Notes under the pieces: model-generated | Told to the model about the DNA's origin: nothing | Seen by the model: the letters and a program-made list of their open reading frames with translations, nothing else | The model's database searches: none | Translations under genes and position numbers: made by a program | Assembly: GCF_044596045.1 (NCBI RefSeq) | Contig: NZ_CP138995.1 | Span: forward strand, 3,534,001 to 3,598,000 | DNA length: 64,000 nt | Direction of reading: 5' to 3' | Source of the DNA: Flagellimonas sp947499585 | GTDB taxonomy: Bacteria > Bacteroidota > Bacteroidia > Flavobacteriales > Flavobacteriaceae | Part shown: positions 1 through 8,884 of the stretch, in pieces | How positions within the stretch are numbered: position 1 is the first letter of the stretch | Layout: every line of letters starts with the position of its first letter

Positions 1-444
1 TCCTTCAAACTCGTAGGTATCGTTGAAAGCCGATTGGTTCAACAACAACTGAATTTCTGTTGCTGCCAGTTCTTCTGGAGAAATTAATTCATCTACACCA
101 AGTTCCTCAAACTTAATAAGTTCCCTATTGTCTATAAACTCTGTATTGGATATTCTGGCAATGGTCTTCTTGCAACCCAATTGTTTGGCCAAGAAACAGA
201 GCGTTAAATTGGTAGTCTCCGATGCTGTTACACCAATCACCAAATCAGAAGCTTCTACTTTGGCATCCCTTAATACTTCTATTGATGTTGCATCGCCCCT
301 AAGAACTCTAATATCCAAATGATTGTCTGCATACGACAGACTCTCTTTGTCCGTATCAATCAATGTAATTTCTTGTGCTTCATATGACAAAAGTTTTGCC
401 AAATGAAAACCTACCTCACCTGCTCCCGCAATTATAATCTTCAT
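1..444 (-). CDS. trkA: Trk potassium uptake regulatory protein TrkA, N-terminal part
   Basis: Reverse-strand reading frame starting at ATG 444 and open to the window edge, so only about 148 N-terminal residues are present. The protein begins MKIIIAGAGEVGFHLAKLL, the Rossmann-fold GxGxxG nucleotide site of TrkA-N (RCK) domains, followed by an acidic end of strand 2 (LIDTDKE). Next come RGDATS and the VTASETTNL segment, both typical of TrkA. The family binds NAD(H) or nucleotides in the cytoplasm and gates the TrkH potassium channel subunit, which is probably encoded further left. A TAATTTTG -7-like element lies on this strand at 564-571, leaving a leader of about 120 bases. The second half of the protein is outside the window. 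Confidence 0.9.
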   Translation of the reverse strand, partial: MKIIIAGAGEVGFHLAKLLSYEAQEITLIDTDKESLSYADNHLDIRVLRGDATSIEVLRDAKVEASDLVIGVTASETTNLTLCFLAKQLGCKKTIARISNTEFIDNRELIKFEELGVDELISPEELAATEIQLLLNQSAFNDTYEFEG

Positions 445-608
445 TGATTAGAATAAGATGTTCTTAATAGATTCAATTTGTAATGGTAAAAAAAGAATAT
501 TGACCACAGTCTAAAAGACGAATACCTAACATAATACGGAAAAGTTTTCCTTTGTTGCGAGGCAAAATTACGTAATTATTTTTGTACACCTCTCATATAC
601 CTAAGTTG

Positions 609-616
609 TATATTTG
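609..616 (+). promoter_or_regulatory. Bacteroidota -7 element for ubiE-porT
   Basis: TATATTTG matches the Bacteroidota housekeeping -7 consensus TAnnTTTG. It ends 16 bases before the chosen ubiE start at 633, giving a very short leader. A TTG at 583-585 could be the -33 element, although the 23-base spacing is long. Confidence 0.5.
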
Positions 617-632
617 CCAGCAAATTAAGCAC

Positions 633-1361
633 ATGTCCAAAAAAGTCAAACCTTATAAAGATTCTGACCTCGGAAAGAAGGAACAAGTAAAGCAAATGTT
701 CGATACTATTTCTAAGGATTATGATGGGTTAAACAGGGTTATTTCTTTAGGTATTGATTTAAAATGGCGCAAAAGGGTGGTGAATCTTCTTAAGAAGAAA
801 TCTCCAAAAACTATTCTGGATATTGCCACGGGTACTGGAGATCTTGCTATTGCCATGACCAAGACGGGCGCGGAAAAAATTATTGGATTGGATATTTCTC
901 CTGGAATGCTGGAAGTTGGAAAGACCAAGATTACTGATAAAAACCTACAAAACACCATTCAAATGGTAGTTGGCGACAGTGAAAATCTTTCTTTTGATGA
1001 TAATACCTTTGATGCCGTTACAGTAGCTTTTGGGGTGCGCAACTTTGAAAACTTGGAAAAAGGGCTTCAAGAAATCTATAGAGTCCTAAAACCTGAAGGA
1101 AGTTTGGTAATACTCGAAACATCTGTTCCGACCAAAACACCATTTAAACAAGGGTATAGATTGTACACAAAATATATACTTACCGGAATTGGCAAAACCT
1201 TCTCTAAGGATCGTTCTGCTTATGATTATTTAAGTGAATCAGCTTCCGTTTTTCCTCATGGTCAAGAATTCAACAATATTTTGGACAAAATTGGGTTTAT
1301 AGGTATAGAGAACATGCCCCAGACATTTGGGGTGGCATCTATATATGTCGCTACAAAATAA
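633..1361 (+). CDS. ubiE: Bifunctional demethylmenaquinone/ubiquinone C-methyltransferase (UbiE/MenG)
   Basis: A 242-residue class I SAM-dependent methyltransferase that performs the last step of menaquinone synthesis, C-methylation of demethylmenaquinone; flavobacteria respire with menaquinone. Visible motifs are the SAM-binding loop LDIATGTGDLA (residues 62-72), the acidic GLDISPGML strand, and FGVRNFENL in the family position. An upstream in-frame ATG at 582 would lie before the -7 element at 609-616, so I prefer ATG 633 (MSKKVKPYKD). The gene is followed after 4 bases by porT, indicating cotranscription. Length and motifs are normal for the family. Confidence 0.95.
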   Translation: MSKKVKPYKDSDLGKKEQVKQMFDTISKDYDGLNRVISLGIDLKWRKRVVNLLKKKSPKTILDIATGTGDLAIAMTKTGAEKIIGLDISPGMLEVGKTKITDKNLQNTIQMVVGDSENLSFDDNTFDAVTVAFGVRNFENLEKGLQEIYRVLKPEGSLVILETSVPTKTPFKQGYRLYTKYILTGIGKTFSKDRSAYDYLSESASVFPHGQEFNNILDKIGFIGIENMPQTFGVASIYVATK

Positions 1362-1365
1362 TTTG

Positions 1366-2064
1366 ATGAAAAACGTCCTTCTTCTATTTGGCCTGCTGTT
1401 ATTGGTATGTCCAAATTCCTCGGCACAGTTTAGAAAAGATCCTATTCTTAATCTTCAAACTGAAGATTTAAAGTTATTGAACTGGGGATACTATCTAGGA
1501 TTTAATTTATATGACTTTCAATTTGAATATGAAAACGATATTGGACAGGACATTTTAGTTGATACAAGCGCAGGGTTCAATGTTGGTTTGATTGGTGAAA
1601 TGCGAATCAATGAATTTTTAGATTTACGTTTTGAACCTGGCTTGCTGTACACTTCTAGAATTCTAGGTTTTCCTGGTTTTACATCAGAAAATGATGCCAT
1701 TAGAGAAGTCAAGTCCACCTATATTAGATTTCCTTTATTAGTTAAGGTAAGCGCTAAAAGGTTTGGCAACTGGAAGCCATATATTACCGGCGGAGTATAC
1801 ACCGCAATGAATCTTGGAAGCAAAGAGGATAGTCTAGATGACAATAGTAGTGGTGAATTCCGTATGAAACAGAATGTTTATGGTTATGAACTTGGTTTTG
1901 GAATTGATATTTATACAGAGTACTTTAAGTTTTCACCATCTATTAGAGGTGTTTTTGCTTTGACGGACGAACTCGTTCCTGATAATGACCCCAATAGTCC
2001 TTGGACCGGAAACATTAATGCCATGCGTACTCGGGGAATCTTTATCAATTTTACTTTTGAGTAA
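1366..2064 (+). CDS. porT: Type IX secretion / gliding protein PorT (SprT)
   Basis: A 232-residue outer membrane protein starting at ATG 1366, four bases after the ubiE stop. Residues 1-20 are a signal peptide (MKNVLLLFGLLLLVCPNSSA), followed by amphipathic strands such as FNVGLIGEMRINEFLDLRFE and YELGFGIDIYTEYFKFSPSI that fit an eight-stranded barrel. The start, the barrel pattern and the position directly behind ubiE match flavobacterial PorT/SprT. PorT is needed for type IX secretion and gliding motility, but its exact role is unsettled. The assignment rests on remembered family sequence and synteny. A generic PorT-family (OmpW-like) barrel is the alternative. Confidence 0.85.
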   Translation: MKNVLLLFGLLLLVCPNSSAQFRKDPILNLQTEDLKLLNWGYYLGFNLYDFQFEYENDIGQDILVDTSAGFNVGLIGEMRINEFLDLRFEPGLLYTSRILGFPGFTSENDAIREVKSTYIRFPLLVKVSAKRFGNWKPYITGGVYTAMNLGSKEDSLDDNSSGEFRMKQNVYGYELGFGIDIYTEYFKFSPSIRGVFALTDELVPDNDPNSPWTGNINAMRTRGIFINFTFE

Positions 2065-2065
2065 T

Positions 2066-2785
2066 CTACCCTCTTCTTATTTCGTTTAAAAGAATCGCAG
2101 TTGCCGTAGCAACATTTAAGCTCTCGGTCGTTTTTGAACCAAACTGTGGAATAGCTATCTTTTCTGTTACCACGTCGCAGATTTCTTTAGAAATTCCATT
2201 GGCCTCATTGCCCATGATCATAATTCCTGCTTCTGGTAATTCTTTTTGGTAAACCGTATCACCATTCATAAAAGTTCCAAAAATTGAAAGTGAGCTTTTT
2301 TTCAAATATTCAAGTAAATCAGTATAAACAACATTGACTCTAGTTATAGAACCCATAGTGGCCTGCAACACCTTAGGATTGTAGCAATCTACCGTATCCA
2401 TTGAACATATAAGATGTTTTACACCAAACCAATCACATAATCTAATTATAGTACCCAAATTACCCGGATCACGAACTGCATCTAAACCCACCAACCAATC
2501 AGTATTATCAGGCTTTTTAGTATCTGGCATATAAAATACTCCCAATACCCCATTTGGATTACTTAAACTGCTCATTTGCTTTAATTCTGATTTTGAGATA
2601 ACCTCAGCTTCGATAAAATCTTCAATTTTCTGCGGTTCATCAATAAACAGTTTAAAAGGCTTAAGTCCAGCTTTTAATATTTCTCTTGTGGTCTTTGCAC
2701 CCTCAACCACAAATAGCCCATGTTGAGTTCGGTACTTTTTTTGCTGTAAGCTAACAACTAGTTTAATTTGGTTTTTGGTAACCAT
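2066..2785 (-). CDS. TrmH/SpoU-family RNA 2'-O-methyltransferase
   Basis: A 239-residue cytosolic SPOUT methyltransferase. The N-terminal part (MVTKNQIKLVVSLQQKKYR) is the substrate-binding domain seen in RlmB-like enzymes. The catalytic part has the knot motifs RDPGNLGTIIRLCDWFG, IMGNEANGIS and SLNVATATAILLNE in order. These enzymes methylate ribose 2'-OH groups in rRNA or tRNA using SAM, and the target cannot be read from sequence. Its stop is one base from the porT stop (convergent), and its ATG at 2785 is divergent from tamL, whose promoter overlaps the first codons of this gene. Confidence 0.9.
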   Translation of the reverse strand: MVTKNQIKLVVSLQQKKYRTQHGLFVVEGAKTTREILKAGLKPFKLFIDEPQKIEDFIEAEVISKSELKQMSSLSNPNGVLGVFYMPDTKKPDNTDWLVGLDAVRDPGNLGTIIRLCDWFGVKHLICSMDTVDCYNPKVLQATMGSITRVNVVYTDLLEYLKKSSLSIFGTFMNGDTVYQKELPEAGIMIMGNEANGISKEICDVVTEKIAIPQFGSKTTESLNVATATAILLNEIRRG

Positions 2786-2803
2786 CTAAATCGTGTATTT
2801 TTG
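2774..2803 (+). promoter_or_regulatory. Promoter of tamL (-33 TTTG, -7 TATTTTTG)
   Basis: TTTG at 2774-2777 and TATTTTTG at 2796-2803 are separated by 18 bases, close to the Bacteroidota TTG/TAnnTTTG arrangement. The -33 element lies inside the start of the divergent TrmH gene (ATG at 2785 on the other strand). The expected transcription start near 2810 would coincide with the upstream ATG, supporting use of the ATG at 2831. Confidence 0.6.
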
Positions 2804-2830
2804 GCGTCTATGAAGGGTTTTTTATGTCTA

Positions 2831-5395
2831 ATGCGTAACAAGGCAAAAATAGGGTTATTGTTGCTTATGGTTGCCATGATAGGTTGCAATACCCTTAAAA
2901 GGGTGGATGACAATGAATTGCTTCTGACCAAAAACTCCATTTACGCAGACGAAGAAAAGATAAAGGATGATAACATTCAAAGTCTTATTGCCCAAAAACC
3001 AAATAGTAGTTTACTTGGTTATCGCCTTAGGTTAAATTTATACAATCTTGCCAAAGAAAATCCGGATTCTTCTTTTCAGAATTGGCTACACAGAAAAGAA
3101 AAACGAGAAAAAAGATTAAACAGATTACTTTCCCAAAAACAAGTGAACAGATTAAAAGAATCCTTTGTAGTTAAAGGTGCAAGTGATTTCTTTAAAAGAA
3201 TTGGGGAACCTCCGGTTGTCATAGATACTTCTCTGACCCAAAAAACTGTTGACCGACTAAAGGCATATTATAATAGCAAAGGTTACTTCAACAACTCTGG
3301 AACGTATACTGTTATCAAGGGAAAAAGAAAAAAAAGGGCAGAAGTTGATTACAAAATTTCTCTGGAAAAACCTTTTTTAATTGATACTATACTAAAAAAC
3401 ATTTCCTCGCCAGAGCTAGATTCTATTTACGACAACTCAACAAATTTAGCATTTGTAAAGGATGGAGAACAGTTTGATTTGGCCAATTTTAACCAAGAAC
3501 GTGAGCGATTGACAACACTATTTAGAAATTCTGGCGTCTATAACTTTCAGGAGAGTTCCATTAATTATGATATCCTAAGAGATACATCTCAAGTGGCAAA
3601 TGATCAACTAATGAATGTACAGTTGAATATTCAAAAACCTCGTAATGTTGGTGATAGTTTAGTAAATAATCCGTACCGCATTCATCATCTTAAGAAAATA
3701 AATATATATGCAGATTATTTAATTGGTGGAGGAACGGATTCTTTAAAGTCCATAGACTATGAGAACTACACCATATTCTATAATGACAGACTCAAATACA
3801 AACCAGAGGCTCTAACAGACGCTATTTTTTTTGAAAAAGACAGTGTTTATAGAGATTTGGATAGGATTCGAACTTATAGGCAAATTACCAACTTAAACAC
3901 TTTTAAATACCCTAATATTGAGTTTATCCCAGATACCACACAAGCACAGCTAATTACCAATATTTACCTAGCCCCAAGACCAAAATATTCTTTGAATTTG
4001 GATTTTGATGTGACACATTCCAATATTCAACGGGTAGGAACAGCCTTTAGTGCAACTGTAATCACTAGAAACGTTTTTGGAGGAGCTGAGACATTAAATA
4101 TTTCCGCAAGGGGATCCATTGGTCTGTTAAGCGATGCTTCGCTGTCTGATGAAACCTTTACATCTGAACTAGGGGGCGATGTAAATATTATTTTTCCCAG
4201 AATATGGTTCCCTATAAATACAGAGAGAATAATTCCTTACTACATGCTACCTCAGAGTAGATTGTTAGTCGGTACCAATTTCCAGAAGAACATTGGTTTG
4301 GACAAACAATCTTTCAATAGTGTGCTATCATACAACTGGTCACCATCAAATAGTTTAAAACACAATATTGAATTGATGAACGTGGAGTTTGTCCGTAATG
4401 TTAATCCAGATAATTTTTATAATGTCTACCAAAATACCTTTAACAATCTAGATGCAATAGCACAGGATTTTCAAGATGACCCACAATATGCCTCATTTTT
4501 TGAAGAAACAGGGAATACTGATGACCCATTAACATTAAGCATTCCTGAAGGAGCCAACGAATTTGCACAGGCAGCACTTAATAATGAAATTCCTGTTACT
4601 TCTGAACAACAAAGTGAAGTCAACAGCATTGAAGAACGGAGACAGCGTTTAACTGAAAATAATTTGATTTTTGCCAGTAACTATACTTTTACCAAAAACA
4701 ACAAGGCAGACATCAATGATAATAGTTTTTATCAACTTAGAGTAAAATTAGAGAGTGCTGGAAACCTACTGTCACTGTTGGATGGTATTGTACCTTACAA
4801 CAAAAATGATAGTGATCAACTTTTGGTATTTGAAATTCCTTTTTCCCAATACTTTAAATCTGAGGTTGATTATATAAAACATTGGGAAGTAGCAGATTCC
4901 AAAGTAATTGCTTTTAGAAGCTTCGTTGGTCTTGGCATCCCCTATGGCAATTCTAAAAGCATTCCTTTTGTCCGAAGTTACTTTGCTGGTGGATCTAATG
5001 ATAATAGGGCATGGAACGCATATGAATTAGGCCCGGGAAGAACCAGTAACGTTAATGATTTTAATGAAGCTAATCTAAAAATTGCTTTGAACATGGAGTA
5101 CCGTTTCCCTATAGCGGGAGACGTAAAAGGGGCTCTTTTTGCTGATGCAGGTAACATCTGGAATGTATTTGATAATGAAGATAACCCAGATGCCATTTTT
5201 AGCGGTTTTGATTCTTTGGCAGATATTGCTTTGGGTACAGGTTTTGGACTTAGGTATGACTTTACCTACTTTGTTTTTAGGTTGGATATAGGCTTTAAAA
5301 CCTACAATCCTGCTGATGAATCGTCTAAAAGATGGTTTAGGGGGTACAACCTTAGAAATGCCGTATTTAATATAGGAATCAATTATCCTTTCTAG
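2831..5395 (+). CDS. tamL: BamA/TamA-family outer membrane lipoprotein TamL
   Basis: About 854 residues. MRNKAKIGLLLLMVAMIGC is an SPII signal ending in a lipobox Cys, which is why I start at 2831; the alternative ATG at 2810 adds seven residues and lies about where transcription should begin. The middle part carries POTRA-like repeats, for example the KAYYNSKGYFNN segment. The C-terminal 450 residues form an Omp85-type barrel with a terminal Phe (GINYPF). In Bacteroidota this lipidated Omp85 family (TamL) acts with TamB in outer membrane protein or lipid transport. No TamB gene is adjacent here; fbaA follows after 55 bases. Confidence 0.88.
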   Translation: MRNKAKIGLLLLMVAMIGCNTLKRVDDNELLLTKNSIYADEEKIKDDNIQSLIAQKPNSSLLGYRLRLNLYNLAKENPDSSFQNWLHRKEKREKRLNRLLSQKQVNRLKESFVVKGASDFFKRIGEPPVVIDTSLTQKTVDRLKAYYNSKGYFNNSGTYTVIKGKRKKRAEVDYKISLEKPFLIDTILKNISSPELDSIYDNSTNLAFVKDGEQFDLANFNQERERLTTLFRNSGVYNFQESSINYDILRDTSQVANDQLMNVQLNIQKPRNVGDSLVNNPYRIHHLKKINIYADYLIGGGTDSLKSIDYENYTIFYNDRLKYKPEALTDAIFFEKDSVYRDLDRIRTYRQITNLNTFKYPNIEFIPDTTQAQLITNIYLAPRPKYSLNLDFDVTHSNIQRVGTAFSATVITRNVFGGAETLNISARGSIGLLSDASLSDETFTSELGGDVNIIFPRIWFPINTERIIPYYMLPQSRLLVGTNFQKNIGLDKQSFNSVLSYNWSPSNSLKHNIELMNVEFVRNVNPDNFYNVYQNTFNNLDAIAQDFQDDPQYASFFEETGNTDDPLTLSIPEGANEFAQAALNNEIPVTSEQQSEVNSIEERRQRLTENNLIFASNYTFTKNNKADINDNSFYQLRVKLESAGNLLSLLDGIVPYNKNDSDQLLVFEIPFSQYFKSEVDYIKHWEVADSKVIAFRSFVGLGIPYGNSKSIPFVRSYFAGGSNDNRAWNAYELGPGRTSNVNDFNEANLKIALNMEYRFPIAGDVKGALFADAGNIWNVFDNEDNPDAIFSGFDSLADIALGTGFGLRYDFTYFVFRLDIGFKTYNPADESSKRWFRGYNLRNAVFNIGINYPF

Positions 5396-5409
5396 AGTAA
5401 ATATTTTAT

Positions 5410-5417
5410 TACTTTTG
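5410..5417 (+). promoter_or_regulatory. -7 element for fbaA
   Basis: TACTTTTG fits TAnnTTTG and ends 33 bases before the fbaA ATG. No convincing TTG is seen at the -33 distance. Confidence 0.5.
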
Positions 5418-5450
5418 TGGCTTAATTCAACCATAACTAACTAAAAAAAT

Positions 5451-6518
5451 ATGTCCCACAATATTAAGCCAGGCGTTGCTACAGGTGATGAAGTGCAAGC
5501 GATTTTTAATCACGCCAAAGAAAACGGCTATGCTTTACCGGCAGTAAACGTAATTGGATCTAATACCATAAATGCAGTTTTGGAAACCGCTGCAGCCCTA
5601 AATTCGCCAGTAATAGTTCAATTTTCTAATGGAGGAGCTCAATTTAATGCTGGAAAAGGCCTATCCAACGAAAACCAAAGAGCGGCAGTACTTGGAGCCG
5701 TAGCAGGAGCTAAACACGTACACCAATTAGCAGAGGCTTATGGAGCAACGGTAATTCTACATACTGATCACTGTGCTAAAAAATTATTGCCTTGGATCGA
5801 TGGCTTGTTAGATGCCAGTGAAGAGCATTATGCTGCTACAGGAAAATCCTTGTTCAGTTCCCACATGATCGATTTATCCGAAGAACCCATTGAAGAGAAT
5901 ATTGAAATCTGCAAAGGTTATTTGGAACGCATGAGCAAGATGGATATGACCTTGGAAATTGAATTGGGAGTAACCGGTGGTGAAGAAGATGGTGTGGACA
6001 ACACGGATGTAGATAGTTCAAAATTATATACACAGCCAGAAGAAGTTGCCTTTGCATATGAAGAGCTATCCAAAGTAAGTCCTAAATTCACCGTTGCAGC
6101 TGCTTTTGGCAATGTCCACGGGGTTTATAAACCTGGAAATGTAACATTGACTCCAAAAATCTTGAAAAATTCCCAAGAATTTGTTTCAGAAAAATATGGA
6201 GTGGAGCATAACCATATTGACTTCGTTTTTCACGGCGGATCAGGTTCTTCTGTAGAGGAAATCAGAGAGGCTATCGGGTATGGAGTTATAAAAATGAATA
6301 TTGATACTGACCTTCAGTATGCCTTTCTTGCAGGAGTTAGGGATTATGTTCAAGGGAAATCAGGATACCTTCAAGCTCAGATAGGAAATCCAGATGGCAG
6401 TGATCAACCAAACAAAAAATTCTACGATCCAAGAGTTTGGCTTCGCGAAGGAGAAAAAGCTTTTGTAGACCGTTTGAAGAAAGCTTTTGAAGACTTAAAC
6501 AATGTAAATACATTGTAA
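5451..6518 (+). CDS. fbaA: Class II fructose-bisphosphate aldolase
   Basis: A 355-residue zinc-dependent aldolase that interconverts fructose-1,6-bisphosphate with dihydroxyacetone phosphate and glyceraldehyde-3-phosphate in the cytoplasm. Family signatures are visible: VNVIGSNTINAVLETA near the N terminus, the metal-binding ILHTDHCAKK, LEIELGVTGGEEDGVD, FGNVHGVYKPGNV, FHGGSGSS and the phosphate-binding MNIDTDLQYAF. The length matches the FbaA-type subclass. It links to the alginate pathway in the window through glyceraldehyde-3-phosphate, but it is a core glycolytic gene and lies far from that locus. Its promoter is at 5410-5417 and accD follows 39 bases downstream. Confidence 0.95.
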   Translation: MSHNIKPGVATGDEVQAIFNHAKENGYALPAVNVIGSNTINAVLETAAALNSPVIVQFSNGGAQFNAGKGLSNENQRAAVLGAVAGAKHVHQLAEAYGATVILHTDHCAKKLLPWIDGLLDASEEHYAATGKSLFSSHMIDLSEEPIEENIEICKGYLERMSKMDMTLEIELGVTGGEEDGVDNTDVDSSKLYTQPEEVAFAYEELSKVSPKFTVAAAFGNVHGVYKPGNVTLTPKILKNSQEFVSEKYGVEHNHIDFVFHGGSGSSVEEIREAIGYGVIKMNIDTDLQYAFLAGVRDYVQGKSGYLQAQIGNPDGSDQPNKKFYDPRVWLREGEKAFVDRLKKAFEDLNNVNTL

Positions 6519-6557
6519 TTACCCAAAGGAGAGCAGTTTAATTTAATTTTTGATTGT

Positions 6558-7418
6558 ATGTCGTCTTGGTTTAAAAGAAAAGAAAAAGGAATTCAAACAG
6601 CTACGGAGGAGAAAAAAGACACCCCAAAAGGGCTATGGTACAAATCCCCTACCGGAAAAATTGTTGAATCAGAAGATTTAGCAAAAAACTTTTATGTTAG
6701 TCCAGAAGATGATTATCATGTTAGAATAGGCAGTAAAGAATACTTTGAAATTCTATTTGATGATAATAAGTTCAAAGAGTTGGATGAAAAATTATCTTCC
6801 AAGGACCCCTTGCGTTTTGTCGACACTAAAAAATATTCTGAAAGACTAAAGGCTGCACAGCAAAAAACAGGCCTCAAGGATGCTATAAGGACCGCAGTGG
6901 GAAAATCCATGGGAAAGGAAATAGTTATAGCCTGTATGGACTTTAGTTTTATTGGAGGTTCTATGGGTAGTGTTGTAGGTGAAAAAATTGCCAGAGCGAT
7001 TGATGTTGCCAAAAGAAGAAAAATTCCATTCCTAATGATTTCCAAGTCTGGAGGGGCACGGATGATGGAAGCTGCCCTATCGCTAATGCAATTGGCAAAA
7101 ACTTCTGCAAAATTAGCCCAGTTGGCCGAAGCAAAAGTTCCATATATTTCTTTGTGTACTGATCCTACAACTGGTGGAACCACTGCTTCCTATGCTATGT
7201 TGGGAGATATTAATATTTCTGAACCAGGAGCGCTAATAGGTTTTGCTGGACCAAGAGTGGTTAAAGATACCGTTGGAAAAGACCTTCCAGAAGGGTTTCA
7301 AACATCAGAATTTGTAAAAGAACACGGGTTTTTAGATTTTATCACACACCGTAGAGATTTAAAACAAAAAGTCAATTTGTATATTGATTTGATCCAAAAC
7401 CAACCTGTAAGAGCATAA
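6558..7418 (+). CDS. accD: Acetyl-CoA carboxylase carboxyltransferase subunit beta (zinc ribbon lost)
   Basis: A 286-residue carboxyltransferase beta subunit that, with AccA, moves CO2 from carboxybiotin to acetyl-CoA for fatty acid synthesis. The crotonase-fold core is intact: SGGARMMEAALSLMQ, TDPTTGGTTASYAMLGDI and IGFAGPRVV. The N-terminal region aligns with the zinc ribbon of other AccD proteins (GLWYKSPTGK...FYVSPEDDYHVRIG), but the four ligand cysteines are replaced, by Ser30, Gly33, Ser48 and Asp51. My recollection is that this substitution is shared by other flavobacteria, so it is probably a lineage trait and not damage. A strong terminator begins one base after the stop. Confidence 0.95.
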   Translation: MSSWFKRKEKGIQTATEEKKDTPKGLWYKSPTGKIVESEDLAKNFYVSPEDDYHVRIGSKEYFEILFDDNKFKELDEKLSSKDPLRFVDTKKYSERLKAAQQKTGLKDAIRTAVGKSMGKEIVIACMDFSFIGGSMGSVVGEKIARAIDVAKRRKIPFLMISKSGGARMMEAALSLMQLAKTSAKLAQLAEAKVPYISLCTDPTTGGTTASYAMLGDINISEPGALIGFAGPRVVKDTVGKDLPEGFQTSEFVKEHGFLDFITHRRDLKQKVNLYIDLIQNQPVRA

Positions 7419-7450
7419 AAAAAGCCTGCAATTACAGGCTTTTTCTTTTT
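7419..7450. terminator. Bidirectional terminator between accD and the convergent lipoprotein gene
   Basis: AAAAAGCCTG at 7419-7428 pairs with CAGGCTTTTT from 7435, with the loop CAATTA, followed by TTTTCTTTTT. Because the stem is flanked by A and T runs it can serve accD (+) and the lipoprotein gene ending at 7463 (-). Confidence 0.9.
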
Positions 7451-7462
7451 CTAACCGTAATC

Positions 7463-8341
7463 CTATTTCAAAAAGCGCCTTAAGAATACTTCTTTTTCAG
7501 TTCCATCAGGCTGTGTCAAAATTCCATTCGGATCACAACTACCATCTCCAAAATCCAAACTGGCCGTATTATCATTCCTAGTAATTTCTATAATTCCGCT
7601 AACAATAAACCTGCAGGATAACTCTCGCCTTAGTGGTGAAATCACTTCTTTTACAAAAACATTCCCTTCTCTTCCTACATATGTTCTTTTACCAGTGATT
7701 AAGAAAACATTATCTCCCCAGAAACCAGAACCAAAACCTTCTATCCACTCTCGGTTTCGGGTACCTACAAAAGAAGCTGTATCACCATTAGGCCAGGTAG
7801 CTTCAAAAGACGCATTAGTTGTGCCTTGTGGGTTCCCATTTTCGTTGGAACGTACCCGTAAAATATCCGCGGAGCCTTCAACAGCGACACCATTAAAAGT
7901 AAAATTTTCAAGGTTTAAAGCAACGCTTTTAGATGCCGCTTCCATATTCTTTGCGTAGCTTAAGTTGATAATTCCACTCAAAATATTTCCATTTGGCAGT
8001 TCGCAACCTTCACCAAAATCTATGGTTTTCTCACGAGTGGTATCAGTAACAACAGTTGTAATGGTTACACAATCTGGAAGGTAATCAGATTTATAATCTG
8101 CCTTGGAGATAATAGAAATTTCATCTGTGGCATATACATCTTCAGCTATAGTAGTGACTTCCTCAGAAATCATTTCAGCTTCATCACTAAACTGCAATTC
8201 TGTTGAGGAGATCACCTCCGTACTTGATAATTCTTCTGTAAAATTCTCCTCTTTACTACATGAAATTGCAGCTAAAAGTAGAATTCCCGTAAGCATAGAG
8301 ATAATTCTTGTAAAGTTCACTTGTTTGACACTCTTTTTCAT
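7463..8341 (-). CDS. Lipoprotein of unknown function
   Basis: A 292-residue protein starting at ATG 8341 (MKKSVKQVNF), with an SPII signal whose lipobox is LLLAAISC. A second ATG three codons upstream is possible. Behind the acidic, Ser/Glu-rich linker (about residues 32-75) lies a domain rich in paired aromatic strands. This contains TIDFGEGCELPNGN and, near the end, SLDFGDGSCDPNG: two copies of a DFGxGxC-type motif, suggesting an internal repeat. It should be anchored in the envelope, facing the periplasm or cell surface. I do not recognise a named domain. It is a monocistronic gene convergent with accD. Confidence 0.8.
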   Translation of the reverse strand: MKKSVKQVNFTRIISMLTGILLLAAISCSKEENFTEELSSTEVISSTELQFSDEAEMISEEVTTIAEDVYATDEISIISKADYKSDYLPDCVTITTVVTDTTREKTIDFGEGCELPNGNILSGIINLSYAKNMEAASKSVALNLENFTFNGVAVEGSADILRVRSNENGNPQGTTNASFEATWPNGDTASFVGTRNREWIEGFGSGFWGDNVFLITGKRTYVGREGNVFVKEVISPLRRELSCRFIVSGIIEITRNDNTASLDFGDGSCDPNGILTQPDGTEKEVFLRRFLK

Positions 8342-8430
8342 AATAATCAAATTTTATGGTTTGTTTCTATGACCTAGGGGAAAACAAAAGGTTTAATCAA
8401 GTATTAAAACTTTTAAATTAAAAAAAGGAT

Positions 8431-8438
8431 TATCTTTG
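8431..8438 (+). promoter_or_regulatory. -7 element for rpsO
   Basis: TATCTTTG is an exact TAnnTTTG match, giving a predicted leader of about 46 bases before the rpsO ATG at 8492. Confidence 0.6.
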
Positions 8439-8491
8439 CACGCTGATTGATAGACAATCATATACATAAAAATCATTTAAATAATATTGGA

Positions 8492-8761
8492 ATGTATTTA
8501 ACAAAAGAAGTAAAGGCCGAGATTTTCAAGAAACATGGCGGTTCCGAGGGGAACACAGGTTCAACGGAAGGGCAAGTAGCATTGTTCACTCACCGTATCA
8601 ACCACTTAACAACGCATTTAAAAAGAAACCATAAGGACTACAATACTGAACGTTCTTTGGTAAAACTGGTAGGGAAAAGACGTAGTCTTTTAGATTACCT
8701 AAAGAAAAAAGATATTGAAAAATACCGTTCCTTAATTAAGGAACTAAATATTAGAAAATAA
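8492..8761 (+). CDS. rpsO: 30S ribosomal protein S15
   Basis: An 89-residue protein, the standard S15 length, beginning MYLTKEVKAEIFKKHGG. It contains the universally conserved GNTGSTEGQVALFT, LTTHLKRNHKDY and GKRRSLLDYL segments. S15 binds the central domain of 16S rRNA and nucleates assembly of the small-subunit platform. In-frame codons upstream to 8447 exist but give no S15-like sequence, so ATG 8492 is chosen. The gene is followed directly by a terminator and then by pnp, the classic rpsO-pnp order. Confidence 0.97.
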   Translation: MYLTKEVKAEIFKKHGGSEGNTGSTEGQVALFTHRINHLTTHLKRNHKDYNTERSLVKLVGKRRSLLDYLKKKDIEKYRSLIKELNIRK

Positions 8762-8767
8762 ATAATA

Positions 8768-8801
8768 AAAAGGGGAGGCTTTAGCTTCCCCTTTTATTTT
8801 T
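8768..8801 (+). terminator. rpsO terminator
   Basis: AAAAGGGGAGGC (8768-8779) pairs with GCTTCCCCTTTT (8784-8795, one G-T wobble) around a TTTA loop and is followed by ATTTTT. It separates rpsO from pnp. Confidence 0.9.
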
Positions 8802-8884
8802 GCTAAACATGTTTAGCATTCAAAAGTCCCTGCCAATATAGGTTGGGCAAACACAAAAAGCTGCTTACAGTTTTTCATTGGTCA

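Noticed and set aside
7695..8372. + strand frames opposite the lipoprotein gene at 7463-8341
   Set aside because: They are low-complexity antisense shadows of a gene with a clear SPII signal.
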